DNA of 26,881 nt from a virus: positions 1 to 26,881 of IMG/VR virus record IMGVR_UViG_3300020470_000175. The stretch is one strand, 5' to 3'. The notes beneath the pieces are model-generated. The model had not been told where the DNA came from. It did no database searches and saw only the letters and a program-made list of their open reading frames with translations. The position numbers and the translations under genes were made by a program. Position 1 is the first letter of the stretch. Each line of letters starts with the position of its first letter. Below, one piece after another: positions 6,112 to 13,539 of the stretch.

Positions 6112-8968
6112 TCGTTAGCATTCCGTTATTGTTAGAGACATAAGAAATTACAGGTTGGTCTCCTCCAACTGTATTTATTATGGGTTTCTCAATAGTTTGA
6201 GTTACGAAAACAACATTAGACTCTAATTCTTCATCAGCATCCCTCTGTGCTTTAGATAATAGAGCGTTATCGTTGAATGTAAATGTCTGTTGAGTATCAT
6301 CTGAAGTGTTAATCATTTCTGACATCTTCTTCAAGTCACCCTCAAGACTGCCTAATAGTTTCTCTAGAGGAGTGCCTCCTTCCTTCTCATCGTCGTCTCC
6401 TGTTTTAGTTTTAACTGTTTTAATCTTCTTATCTTTACCAGTAAACACACCCAATGGGTCCCACCATGCTTTTTTCTTTGCCTCTTCCTTCTCTGCTTCT
6501 TCTGTCTTAGGTTTTGTAATCTCTTTTAGACCTCTAGGTGCTCTCCACATCCAAATATCATTCTCAGGTGACTGGTCTTGGAATATATCTCGCTTCATAA
6601 GATAAGACTTACCTACACCATCAGTCTTACTGTCTTGTGAGTTTTTCTTGAGCCAAGTGCCACCCATACCTAATTGACCAAAGGGGTCATGCACAATCCA
6701 ACCTAACGGTGAATAACCTGTTAGCATAGCCCAGTGACCAGTGCCTGTATACTTCATCCCAAGAGGGACTGGGTATCCATCATCTATCTCTTTTCTTAAG
6801 TTATCATACCCCTGCACACCAGTCTCTAACTTACTATCAATGCCATAATCTTTCAATGCTTTCTGTTGTGCTGCAGCATCAGTTGACGTGCCATACTTAT
6901 GTCTTGTCTTATTGTATTCTTTTGTAGTTACAGTATTACCTGTCAAATAACTCGTCCACATTGCCATGACAGTTGAATAGCATTGTGTATCTCCTTTACG
7001 ACCTTCGGGGTCATCATCATTTGCTCTCTGATTATAGTAGGGCACAGTCAATACCTTACCACCCGACTCAAACTCCTGTAACCTCTGAGATGGATTATGT
7101 CCTGCAATCCTCATCAGTGTGTCGAAACAACTGACTAAACCACCTTCTGCAAACTGTTGCTGTTTAAATGCTGTTGCTAACTCATCAAACTGAGCACCGA
7201 CATGTCCACCCCATGCCTTGCTGTCGCCAGAAAACAATCCAGCTGGGTCCCACCATGCCTTATTTTTCTTATCTTTTTTTGCGTTGTCACCAGTAAAGAC
7301 ACCACCTACGTCCCACCATGCCTTATCACCTGATGCAGTCCTCTCTCCATCAAAGTCAAACAGGTTTAATGTCAATGCATCTGCAAACCCTGCTACCACA
7401 CTTTTTGGATTCAACAATCGTTTAGCATTTCTGACAATAAACCCTACCGTCTTACCTATTACTTTAAATCCTGTGGCAAAAACAAACCCATAGAAATCTC
7501 TTAATGGTTTTGTGTAGTCCCACAGCATCTTACCAAGAGTGCCTAAAACCTCAAATAAGTCACCAAGTAAAGGTCCTAGTTTGTCAGCGAAAGGTTTATA
7601 TAATGCCTTTGCCAACTCCATATACATTTTAAATGCTCTACCTAAAGGCTCAAATATAGGTTGTGCCATCTTACCAAATGACTTTCCTACCCACTCTCCT
7701 AAGAAACCACCAATAGCACTACCAATCATAGGTGCGAAAGGTCCTAAGAATGGTGCAACTGCTGTTAATGCTGCTGCTCCTGCAATACCACCGACTGCTT
7801 GACCTACACCCGCACCGACTGCCTCACCCGCTTGCTCTCCTTGTGCTAGTCCTCCTGCAATACGTGTGACACCACCAATAATACTAAGACCGCCTGCTAT
7901 CTTCCCTGCACCAACTTTCTTGGCAAACTTACCAAGACCTTTACCCATCTTATTACGACCAATCCTACCTCTCTGCTGTAGTTTTGCTAGAGGACCCTTC
8001 TTCTTACCTTTAAACTGTGTTTGAAATCTATCCTTAAATTGTTTTGAATATAGGTCAGACTTCATTCCTCTGCCTGCTTTCGCAGCACGTTTGGAATCAG
8101 CTCTCTGAGCTGACTTTTGCATTGCCTGATATTCTTTCTCTGAGTATATGACTCCTGTTTTCTTATCTCTATACCCTTTTATTCTAGCTTTACTAGATGC
8201 TCTCAATTCTTCTGTGGTTTCTGCAGTCTTATCAAATATGCTATTGATACCTTTGACATCCTGTATCAATTTCCATGGCATTATAAGATACTGAGCTGTC
8301 CTTAATGCTGCAATACCACCAATTATCTGGAATACTCCGACAAAACGACGCATTCCTCTTTCTACTATATTCTTATCACTAAGGTCTCCAAATGTATTAC
8401 TGAGACCACCTAATACACCACCAACACCAAATGATGCTATTTTAAATGCGAATTTACCTAGAGTAAAGAAGAATTTAACTAATTTCGTTACTTGCTCTGG
8501 GTTTTTCTGTATAAAATCTAATGCACCATATATCACAAACCATTTGACCATAGTGCCTAAAGTCTTACCGAGCATCCCGATAAAACTTTCTATAGGTTTA
8601 CGAATTGTCTTAAACCTCTTATCTGCCTCCTTTGCTCCTGCCTTTACACCAGATTCTGCAGCATCTTCTGCTTTCTGTCGCTTCTTCTTCCCAAACATCC
8701 TTTTAAGACGTTTGTTAAAATCCTTAAAAAATGTATTCTTCTGTCTCTGTCCTTTTTTGACAATTTTTACCTGTCTTACCCCTTGGTCAGTGAGATATTC
8801 TGCTTGAAACTTTAATATAGTCGACTGTTGATAAACGTTTTGACCAATATTGTCAACAACACCCCCTGCACGGTTGATACCTTTTCTGAGCTCGTTAAAA
8901 GCGTCTCCCACCTCAGTCTTGGAGGAAAACTTATTGATAGTAACAAATTTTCTTAGTTTTGCTGCCAT
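6101..8968 (-). CDS. Tape-measure-like tail protein, paralogue A, with C39-like cysteine peptidase domain
   Basis: A 955-aa protein. The N-terminus is charged and helical. Hydrophobic segments lie near 130-240 (TMVKWFVIYGALDFIQKNPE). Then come a Lys/Arg-rich region, a Gly/Ala-rich membrane-like region at about 355-430, and QPIFEPLGRAFKMYMEL. Residues about 635-800 read as a C39-like papain-fold peptidase (peptidase_C39_2 type): VPYYNQ, Cys663 in DTQCYSTVMAMW, His745 in GHWAMLTGY, and Asp761 in VHDPFGQ. The motif KAWWDxxGxFTGD occurs three times (about 565-595 twice and about 840). As the gene right after the gp26/61-aa chaperone pair, it sits where tape measures normally lie. The peptidase could cut cell-wall peptides during DNA entry or mature tail proteins. 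The domain call is good; its role is inference. Confidence 0.7.
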   Translation of the reverse strand: MAAKLRKFVTINKFSSKTEVGDAFNELRKGINRAGGVVDNIGQNVYQQSTILKFQAEYLTDQGVRQVKIVKKGQRQKNTFFKDFNKRLKRMFGKKKRQKAEDAAESGVKAGAKEADKRFKTIRKPIESFIGMLGKTLGTMVKWFVIYGALDFIQKNPEQVTKLVKFFFTLGKFAFKIASFGVGGVLGGLSNTFGDLSDKNIVERGMRRFVGVFQIIGGIAALRTAQYLIMPWKLIQDVKGINSIFDKTAETTEELRASSKARIKGYRDKKTGVIYSEKEYQAMQKSAQRADSKRAAKAGRGMKSDLYSKQFKDRFQTQFKGKKKGPLAKLQQRGRIGRNKMGKGLGKFAKKVGAGKIAGGLSIIGGVTRIAGGLAQGEQAGEAVGAGVGQAVGGIAGAAALTAVAPFLGPFAPMIGSAIGGFLGEWVGKSFGKMAQPIFEPLGRAFKMYMELAKALYKPFADKLGPLLGDLFEVLGTLGKMLWDYTKPLRDFYGFVFATGFKVIGKTVGFIVRNAKRLLNPKSVVAGFADALTLNLFDFDGERTASGDKAWWDVGGVFTGDNAKKDKKNKAWWDPAGLFSGDSKAWGGHVGAQFDELATAFKQQQFAEGGLVSCFDTLMRIAGHNPSQRLQEFESGGKVLTVPYYNQRANDDDPEGRKGDTQCYSTVMAMWTSYLTGNTVTTKEYNKTRHKYGTSTDAAAQQKALKDYGIDSKLETGVQGYDNLRKEIDDGYPVPLGMKYTGTGHWAMLTGYSPLGWIVHDPFGQLGMGGTWLKKNSQDSKTDGVGKSYLMKRDIFQDQSPENDIWMWRAPRGLKEITKPKTEEAEKEEAKKKAWWDPLGVFTGKDKKIKTVKTKTGDDDEKEGGTPLEKLLGSLEGDLKKMSEMINTSDDTQQTFTFNDNALLSKAQRDADEELESNVVFVTQTIEKPIINTVGGDQPVISYVSNNNGMLTNGN

Positions 8969-9153
8969 CAGAGAGACATACGATTATTTTCTGCTTTTTG
9001 TCTTCGCTCTTCCTCTTGGATGAATGCCAAAAGCAAATTAACGTAAACATCACGCTCCCATGGCATCATATTCTCTAGCTCAGTTAAACTATACTTATGA
9101 TGCTGCATTAATGCGAAGTTAGTCTTGTAGTAATTCTCAAGACTGTCATGCAT
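8968..9153 (-). CDS. Small ORF after gp26 (gp51 position; probable -1 frameshift extension of gp26)
   Basis: A 61-aa protein read from ATG 9153 (MHDSLENYYKTNFALMQHHK). The middle contains YSLTELENMMPWERDVYVNL, a hydrophobic/aromatic pattern like the small second half of tail-assembly chaperone pairs (lambda T-type). The C-terminus is charged. It occupies the place of T4 gene 51 (order 26-51-27). The ORF is open upstream of its ATG back to the gp26 slippery site, so a -1 shift would give gp26 residues 1-233 followed by RVAL and this ORF, about 298 aa in total. The stop overlaps the ATG of the 955-aa gene (TGATG). It could be made alone, as a fusion, or both. The gp51 name is by position only, so I leave the symbol empty. 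Confidence 0.65.
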   Translation of the reverse strand: MHDSLENYYKTNFALMQHHKYSLTELENMMPWERDVYVNLLLAFIQEEERRQKAENNRMSL

Positions 9154-9158
9154 CAATG

Positions 9159-9863
9159 CTACTCGAAAAAAGACGCTAACCCTTCTAAAACTACTTCACT
9201 TTTAACTTTGGTCTTGGGGTTATATACCTCAATAGTGTGTGATAGTTTGGGCATAGTTTCAAAGAAATTCTGTATCAATGCGAATTGCTCAGAATTTAGA
9301 TTCTCTAGAAACTCTAGTGCTTCTTTATGGGAGAAGGAATCATAAACTTCTTCTTCATCATATACTTGGTCAATACACTTAGCTGCCATCTCAAAGATGT
9401 CATCTACAGTGGGATTCTCACTCATATTCTGTTGAATAAACGCATCCAATGAAGGATACTTCATTACAATACCAATCTTGTCATCAAGTTGAATCTTCTT
9501 GTCATGACCATCGGGGACTTGCACATCTACTTCCTGCAAAGGTACTTTGACAGCAACAGATGTCTCGTCATCATCAGGTGCGGTAATCTTAAATTCACTA
9601 ATCTCACCAACTGCAACCGCTCTAATGCGGAGGAAGATGTATTCAATCTCAAAAGTAGCGAGGTTGTCTACATTGCCTTTTAGATTTGTGCAGTTTTTGA
9701 TAATAGTCTTAACCGCTTTTACCATCTGCTTGTTGTCTTGCGACTCCATAGCAAGGTAAAGTAATTTCTCTTCTTTTACAAGAAAAGGTCTATACGTAAC
9801 TTTTGTACCTGTAAGAGGTAACTCCAACTCATACTCAGGTATGGCTAATTTAGGTAATGGCAT
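9159..9863 (-). CDS. 26: gp26-like baseplate hub assembly protein / tail assembly chaperone
   Basis: A 234-aa protein. It opens MPLPKLAIPEYELELPLTGT, followed by KVTYRPFLVKEEKLLYLAMES, the signature opening of the T4 baseplate gp26 family. Helical repeats ending SEQFALIQNFFETMPKLSH, a short strand and ASFFE close it. T4 gp26 (208 aa) is needed to build the central hub. The protein is acidic, with a strand-rich centre (residues 70-130) and a helical end. It starts at ATG 9863, with a TAAATAA element (9884-9891) just upstream at the end of the previous gene. The last codons, TCT TTT TTC GAG TAG, place a -1 slippery heptamer six nucleotides before the stop, described separately. The family call is firm. 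Confidence 0.82.
   Translation of the reverse strand: MPLPKLAIPEYELELPLTGTKVTYRPFLVKEEKLLYLAMESQDNKQMVKAVKTIIKNCTNLKGNVDNLATFEIEYIFLRIRAVAVGEISEFKITAPDDDETSVAVKVPLQEVDVQVPDGHDKKIQLDDKIGIVMKYPSLDAFIQQNMSENPTVDDIFEMAAKCIDQVYDEEEVYDSFSHKEALEFLENLNSEQFALIQNFFETMPKLSHTIEVYNPKTKVKSEVVLEGLASFFE
9165..9171 (-). other. Candidate -1 programmed ribosomal frameshift site (T TTT TTC)
   Basis: On the minus strand, gp26 ends GCG TCT TTT TTC GAG TAG. The heptamer T TTT TTC is phased as X XXY YYZ, the canonical -1 slippery form. After a one-base backward slip the next codons read CGA GTA GCA TTG ATG CAT GAC, which is exactly the frame of the following 61-aa ORF. No strong downstream stem-loop is obvious by eye. 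Confidence 0.6.
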
Positions 9864-9883
9864 AATGAAACATTATTATAATT

Positions 9884-9891
9884 TTATTTAG
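9884..9891 (-). promoter_or_regulatory. CTAAATAA late-promoter-like element before gp26
   Basis: The 24-nt gap between the tube-fold gene and gp26 contains CTAAATAA followed by AAATTATAATAATG on the minus strand. It differs from the T4 late box at one position and recurs near several other gene starts here. It overlaps the upstream stop codon, so the TAA is partly explained by that. Confidence is limited. Confidence 0.35.
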
Positions 9892-10628
9892 ACACCCACA
9901 GAGGCAACATCTTTCTGCTCTAATACAAATCCAAGTTGAGTTGCAACGTTTTCAAAATTAGTCACTTTGATGTCTCCTTGTCCTACTTTTCCAAATGCTA
10001 CACTACGATTGCCTATCTTGTCAAATCTATATCTCTCAAAGAAAAAGTTTACATTGAGCATCATTAAGTCAGTAGGTCCGTTAGTAAGTGTCTGCTCTGA
10101 CATGTCATATGGGAATGCACCATACATTTGCCATACAGCAGATGAGCGATTTAATCTTGTGCCTTTATACTTGCCACTTGGGTCTTCATAGACTATATTT
10201 GACCCATTTTCCCATTTAAGGACTGATATTGTAGATGTATACTCTTCATATAATCCTACTCTATTTTCTGAATCTGATGCTGTGCTCTGCATCCAAGTCT
10301 CAAAGAAATCACGATGATATTGGTCTCTGGTTACTATAAATTCTACCTGTAAATCTCCAAATGCTGTGTTAGTGGCAAATTTACGAGATACACCAATATC
10401 TCTTACTTCACTTGTTGTTACTCTTCTGCCAGGCACAGTTACACTACCCGCAAGGTAATTCATAGCATCAGCATGCTCCACAGTGCTTCTAGCAGTGCCA
10501 AAGGTTTCTTCTTTTAGCAATACAGACGGTGGTATAGGAATTCTAACTTCAAAAAGATTAGACTTAGCTGGGGTTTTATATCCAGACCCGACTATATCCT
10601 TAAAACGAGCAAATGAATTAGCTGACAT
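9888..10628 (-). CDS. Tail-tube-fold protein (gp54 tube initiator or gp19-like)
   Basis: A 246-aa protein. It has the features of T4-type tail-tube relatives: an N-terminal helix (FARFKDIVGSGY), a first strand (SNLFEVRIPIPPSV), a central loop and strand (YLAGSVTVPGRRVTTSEVRD), then FGDLQVEFIVTRDQYHRDFF, where the acceptor helix of tube proteins begins. It ends in VNFFFERYRFDKIGNR strands. Proteins of this family form the tube (gp19), its initiator (gp54) or its cap (gp48). It lies next to gp26 and downstream of gp4, and gp48 is nearby on the other strand. This favours the initiator gp54, but a tube monomer or another paralogue is possible. The ATG overlaps the stop of the 156-aa gene (TAATG). 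Confidence 0.6.
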   Translation of the reverse strand: MSANSFARFKDIVGSGYKTPAKSNLFEVRIPIPPSVLLKEETFGTARSTVEHADAMNYLAGSVTVPGRRVTTSEVRDIGVSRKFATNTAFGDLQVEFIVTRDQYHRDFFETWMQSTASDSENRVGLYEEYTSTISVLKWENGSNIVYEDPSGKYKGTRLNRSSAVWQMYGAFPYDMSEQTLTNGPTDLMMLNVNFFFERYRFDKIGNRSVAFGKVGQGDIKVTNFENVATQLGFVLEQKDVASVGV

Positions 10629-11098
10629 TAGAGTCTACTCCATATAAAACTACTGGGAATCTCGACATATCTACCCATGACATCCCTAACAAACTGCTCA
10701 ACTGGTAATGGTGTAAAGTTTTTTAGCTCTTCTTTAGGGACTATGTACATATTCGTAGCACTTGACATGAAGTATTTATGGTAACATCGCTTAGGAAATG
10801 CTTGTGTGCCTGATGACCACGAAGATGCTACTCCCTGTCTGACTGATGGACGTAAATAATGTAAATTTCCACCAGAAAACTGCCTTTTATTGAAATCTAC
10901 ATCACTAACGAGTGTCATAGGATATGTATCAAAGAAAGGTAGTAATTCTGTCTGTGCTGCATACTGATAAAATATAATATCACCTACCCCAAGTATTCCA
11001 CTAAACGGTTGAAGTCTATCTACCAGTTGTGCACGATACCACTCTTTAGTCTTATACTGCCCTTTTGTGGCATCTTTTATTTCTGAGAAAATACTCAT
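10628..11098 (-). CDS. Conserved phage structural protein, 156 aa
   Basis: I cannot name this with certainty. Its core is GVGDIIFYQYAAQTELLPFF, DTYPMTLVSDVDFN, then SGGNLHYLRPSVRQG, KRCYHKYFMSS and a final ELKNFTPLPVEQF. A similar order of an F-Y-x-Y strand, a Y-P-M/L strand, an N-L-H-Y-L motif and a K-H-Y/F segment is familiar from small virion proteins of many large tailed phages, some of which are annotated as DNA end protector (gp2). In T4, gene 2 lies beside gene 4, as here, which gives weak support to that reading. The start overlaps the gp4 stop (ATGA) and the end overlaps the next gene (TAATG), so it is translated with the head/tail completion set. Confidence 0.5.
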   Translation of the reverse strand: MSIFSEIKDATKGQYKTKEWYRAQLVDRLQPFSGILGVGDIIFYQYAAQTELLPFFDTYPMTLVSDVDFNKRQFSGGNLHYLRPSVRQGVASSWSSGTQAFPKRCYHKYFMSSATNMYIVPKEELKNFTPLPVEQFVRDVMGRYVEIPSSFIWSRL

Positions 11099-11529
11099 AC
11101 TTTTAACTCGTGCTCTGTAAGTATCTTGAATTGCATACGACGGTCTTTACAATACTCAATCGCTGCTTTCCATTTTGCCTCGTTTACACAGTATGTCTTA
11201 ACTTCTGTTAGATATTTCTTTGTAACTCTGCGTTGTTTTTTGGGAGGTGACGTCTGCTTATGAGGCTTGACCTCAATAACAAACTTCTCTGTCCTCCCAG
11301 TTTTAGTCCTTGCTCTGACATAAAAGTCTGGGAAATAGCGATGAACCCGCCTATCGACAGGACTGATATAAGGTATAACGATTTCTTCACTTCCCCACTC
11401 TATTACGTTTTCGTTCTTGTCGCACCAGACCATAAACTTTCTTTCCCATAAACTCCTATAAATAATGTTAGTCGGGTCTCCTTTGTATTTGAATCTATTG
11501 GTTGGTTTGTATTTTCCCGAATAAGACAT
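11095..11529 (-). CDS. 4: gp4-like head completion protein with PD-(D/E)XK/TnsA-type motifs
   Basis: A 144-aa protein starting at MSYSGKYKPTNRFKYKGDPT. It closely matches the T4 gp4 pattern: YRSLWERKFMVWCD, NVIEWGSEEIVIPY, RRVHRYFPDFYVRA, then FVIEVKPHKQTSPPKKQR and a Trp/Lys-rich end. T4 gp4 acts with gp50 and gp65 to complete filled heads before tail joining. The E in WERKF, the D in YFPDF and the E-x-K in VIEVKP have the spacing of a TnsA-like PD-(D/E)XK nuclease, consistent with a possible end-processing activity that I infer. ATG 11529 is chosen over an upstream start because gp4 proteins begin with this M-x-YSGK. It is divergent from gp48 with only 10 nt between the two start codons. 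Confidence 0.82.
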   Translation of the reverse strand: MSYSGKYKPTNRFKYKGDPTNIIYRSLWERKFMVWCDKNENVIEWGSEEIVIPYISPVDRRVHRYFPDFYVRARTKTGRTEKFVIEVKPHKQTSPPKKQRRVTKKYLTEVKTYCVNEAKWKAAIEYCKDRRMQFKILTEHELKV

Positions 11530-11535
11530 AAATAA
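11527..11535 (+). promoter_or_regulatory. CATAAATAA late-promoter-like element between gp4 and gp48
   Basis: The 10-nt divergent gap plus the gp4 start codon read ACATAAATAACAAAATGG on the plus strand. CATAAATA differs from the T4 late box by one base. If used for gp48, transcription would start about 6 nt later, at or next to the gp48 ATG, giving a leaderless or nearly leaderless mRNA. No Shine-Dalgarno sequence is visible for either gene. Alternatively the promoter lies inside gp4. Confidence 0.3.
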
Positions 11536-11539
11536 CAAA

Positions 11540-12565
11540 ATGGCATTAGGTACTTGGGCAAATCCGTATGGAGCAAAGATGGGAGGAGGAGGAGAAACCC
11601 TCGTGTTCCCTCGTAGTAAGCCCTATGGTGCTAACTCATCATCAGCACAAGATGCAATATCAAGAGATAAGGCAAATGGGACTGAGGTAGTCGACTACCT
11701 TAAGATAACTATTTATGACCCCAAAGAGGGTAATAATAGTAGTTATAATAACTCTAAAAAGAATTTAGCAAACAACGATAAGGTAAAGAAGAGTGTATAT
11801 CTATATCTTCCAAATAAACTCAGAGAAGGATATCAAGCAAAATATAACGGTGTAAAGTTAGGACCTTTGGGTGTAGGTGCAGTCGGAGCAGCATCAGAAG
11901 CTATAGCATCAGGTGGTATTGGAGACTCTTTTGGTGATACTGTCAAGAAAATGGCAGAGTCTGGAAAATCTGTAGCAGGGTTTGGAATAGGTGCTGATGT
12001 TATCAACAAAGTGCTGAAATTTGGTGGTGGCGGTCAATTAAACTCAAATGACTTAGCAGCGTTAACTACAGGAAAGGTATTTAACCCATATGAAGAGACT
12101 ATATTTCAAGGTGTAGAGTTTAGAGACCATAAGTTTGATTTCTTGTTTGCACCTAAGAATTCATCTGATGTAGAGACTGTCCTTAATATAATAGAGACAT
12201 TTCGTGTTGCTATGTTACCAGGTAAGGATGACAGTATGTGGTTGACTATACCCGATTACTTCAAAATTGAAATAGTAAGACTTGTGTCTAGTGAGGAGAA
12301 TGAAACCTTATATCCTGCTACTGGTGGGTCAACAAATAAAGGTGTCTTACAGAAATTGATGCAATTCCCATCCAAAATGGTATTGTCTAACATGGAAGTG
12401 GATTTATCACCATACGGACCGTATGCGTCCCTTAAAACAAATGACCCCTTGAATAGCACATATGACTTCGGTCCTGTAGCATATAATATGAGTTTATCAT
12501 TCAAAGAAACATCTCTACTTACTCGTCAGAGTTATGGATACAATACTAGAGGAGAAAAATCATGA
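11540..12565 (+). CDS. 48: gp48-like baseplate tail-tube cap/junction protein
   Basis: A 341-aa plus-strand gene. In T4, gp48 sits on the hub and, with gp54, starts tube polymerisation. The N-terminus is Gly-rich with LKITIYDPKEG, then a KSVYLYLPNKLREGYQAKY segment. A Gly/Ala-rich hydrophobic stretch lies at about 110-150. The C-terminal half holds the tube-like fold: NPYEETIFQGVEFRDHKFDF followed by LFAPKNSSDVETVLNIIETF, a LTIPDYFKIEIV strand, the SNMEVDLSPYGPYAS motif and a final strand (YNMSLSFKETSLLTR). The length is close to T4 gp48 (364 aa). It overlaps gp53 by ATGA. Gp48 and gp54 are related, so a swap of names is possible, but the internal YLPNKL/Gly-Ala region favours gp48. Confidence 0.7.
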   Translation: MALGTWANPYGAKMGGGGETLVFPRSKPYGANSSSAQDAISRDKANGTEVVDYLKITIYDPKEGNNSSYNNSKKNLANNDKVKKSVYLYLPNKLREGYQAKYNGVKLGPLGVGAVGAASEAIASGGIGDSFGDTVKKMAESGKSVAGFGIGADVINKVLKFGGGGQLNSNDLAALTTGKVFNPYEETIFQGVEFRDHKFDFLFAPKNSSDVETVLNIIETFRVAMLPGKDDSMWLTIPDYFKIEIVRLVSSEENETLYPATGGSTNKGVLQKLMQFPSKMVLSNMEVDLSPYGPYASLKTNDPLNSTYDFGPVAYNMSLSFKETSLLTRQSYGYNTRGEKS

Positions 12566-13539
12566 GTAATTATTTTTCATATTTACCCAATGTATATGTA
12601 AGGACATCAACTTATCGTCAGAATAATGTTGACCCATATGTATTGGTAAAAAATCTATTCCGTAGAGTTAAGATAAGAGACGATGTTGAAGGTTTTATTA
12701 CTGGTTTTACTCAATATACTATAGGAAACAACGAAAGACCTGATTCCGTAAGTCAGAAATTTTATGGTGACCCAGAATATGATTGGGTTATCATGATGAC
12801 AAACAATATTATCAACTTATATGATGAGTGGCCTATGACTGAGGATGAATTATATAATTATTGCGTTAGTAAGTATCCCTCAGCAGAAGGAATACATCAC
12901 CATGAATCTATGGAAGTAAAAGATGGACATGGTAATGTTATATTGAGAGAAGGTCTAACAGTGCCACATAATTTCACATATAGACGTCCCGATGGCACAG
13001 TAGTCCCTCCATCAGAGTTGATTCAACCAATTACAAATTATGAGTATGAGGCAAAGCAAAATGACTACAAACGCAATATTTACATATTACGCAGACCATT
13101 CTTAACTACATTCTTAGAAGAATTCCAGACACTTGTGCAATATGAGGATTCTAGAGAAGTTGACGATAATACAGGTTTCAAGAAAACTACAGATGCTATC
13201 AAAGAAAACTTTATACCTGTCAAACCTACATATTCCACAAATATCGGTCAAACCCCATCTGTCGACTTTGCAGTCCAACAAGACTTTGGAAATATTACGG
13301 TTGATACCTCAGGTGCAACTATTGAGGAAGGACAGCAACTTGCAGATGGTAGCACAACAGTAACAACTACTGAAACTCAGGTATCATCAACAGGAAACGC
13401 TGCTTCCAGTAATACAGCGATTACAGAAACAGCGTCAGAGTCGTCTTCTTCTTCATCTTCCAGTAGCAGTAGCAGTGGCAGTGGAAGTAGCGGAAGTAGT
13501 GGGTCTAGTGGTGGTTATGGAGGTTATGGCGGTTATTAA
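12562..13539 (+). CDS. 53: gp53-like baseplate wedge protein with Ser/Gly/Tyr tail
   Basis: A 325-aa protein. Gp53 is the LysM-like wedge clamp that joins neighbouring wedges to the hub in T4 (196 aa). The N-terminal half matches: YFSYLPNVYVRTSTYRQNN, LVKNLFRRVKIRDDVEGFIT, YTIGNNERPDSVSQKFYGD, and PEYDWVIMMTNNIINLYDEW. A second conserved block (NYEYEAKQNDYKRNIYILRR) follows. Residues about 235-325 are a Thr/Ser/Gln-rich linker ending in a run of about 14 serines, then SG repeats and GGYGGYGGY. That tail is absent from T4 gp53 and accounts for most of the length difference. It shares an ATGA with gp48. Its final 35 nt overlap, tail to tail, the end of a minus-strand membrane-protein gene. Confidence 0.85.
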   Translation: MSNYFSYLPNVYVRTSTYRQNNVDPYVLVKNLFRRVKIRDDVEGFITGFTQYTIGNNERPDSVSQKFYGDPEYDWVIMMTNNIINLYDEWPMTEDELYNYCVSKYPSAEGIHHHESMEVKDGHGNVILREGLTVPHNFTYRRPDGTVVPPSELIQPITNYEYEAKQNDYKRNIYILRRPFLTTFLEEFQTLVQYEDSREVDDNTGFKKTTDAIKENFIPVKPTYSTNIGQTPSVDFAVQQDFGNITVDTSGATIEEGQQLADGSTTVTTTETQVSSTGNAASSNTAITETASESSSSSSSSSSSSGSGSSGSSGSSGGYGGYGGY

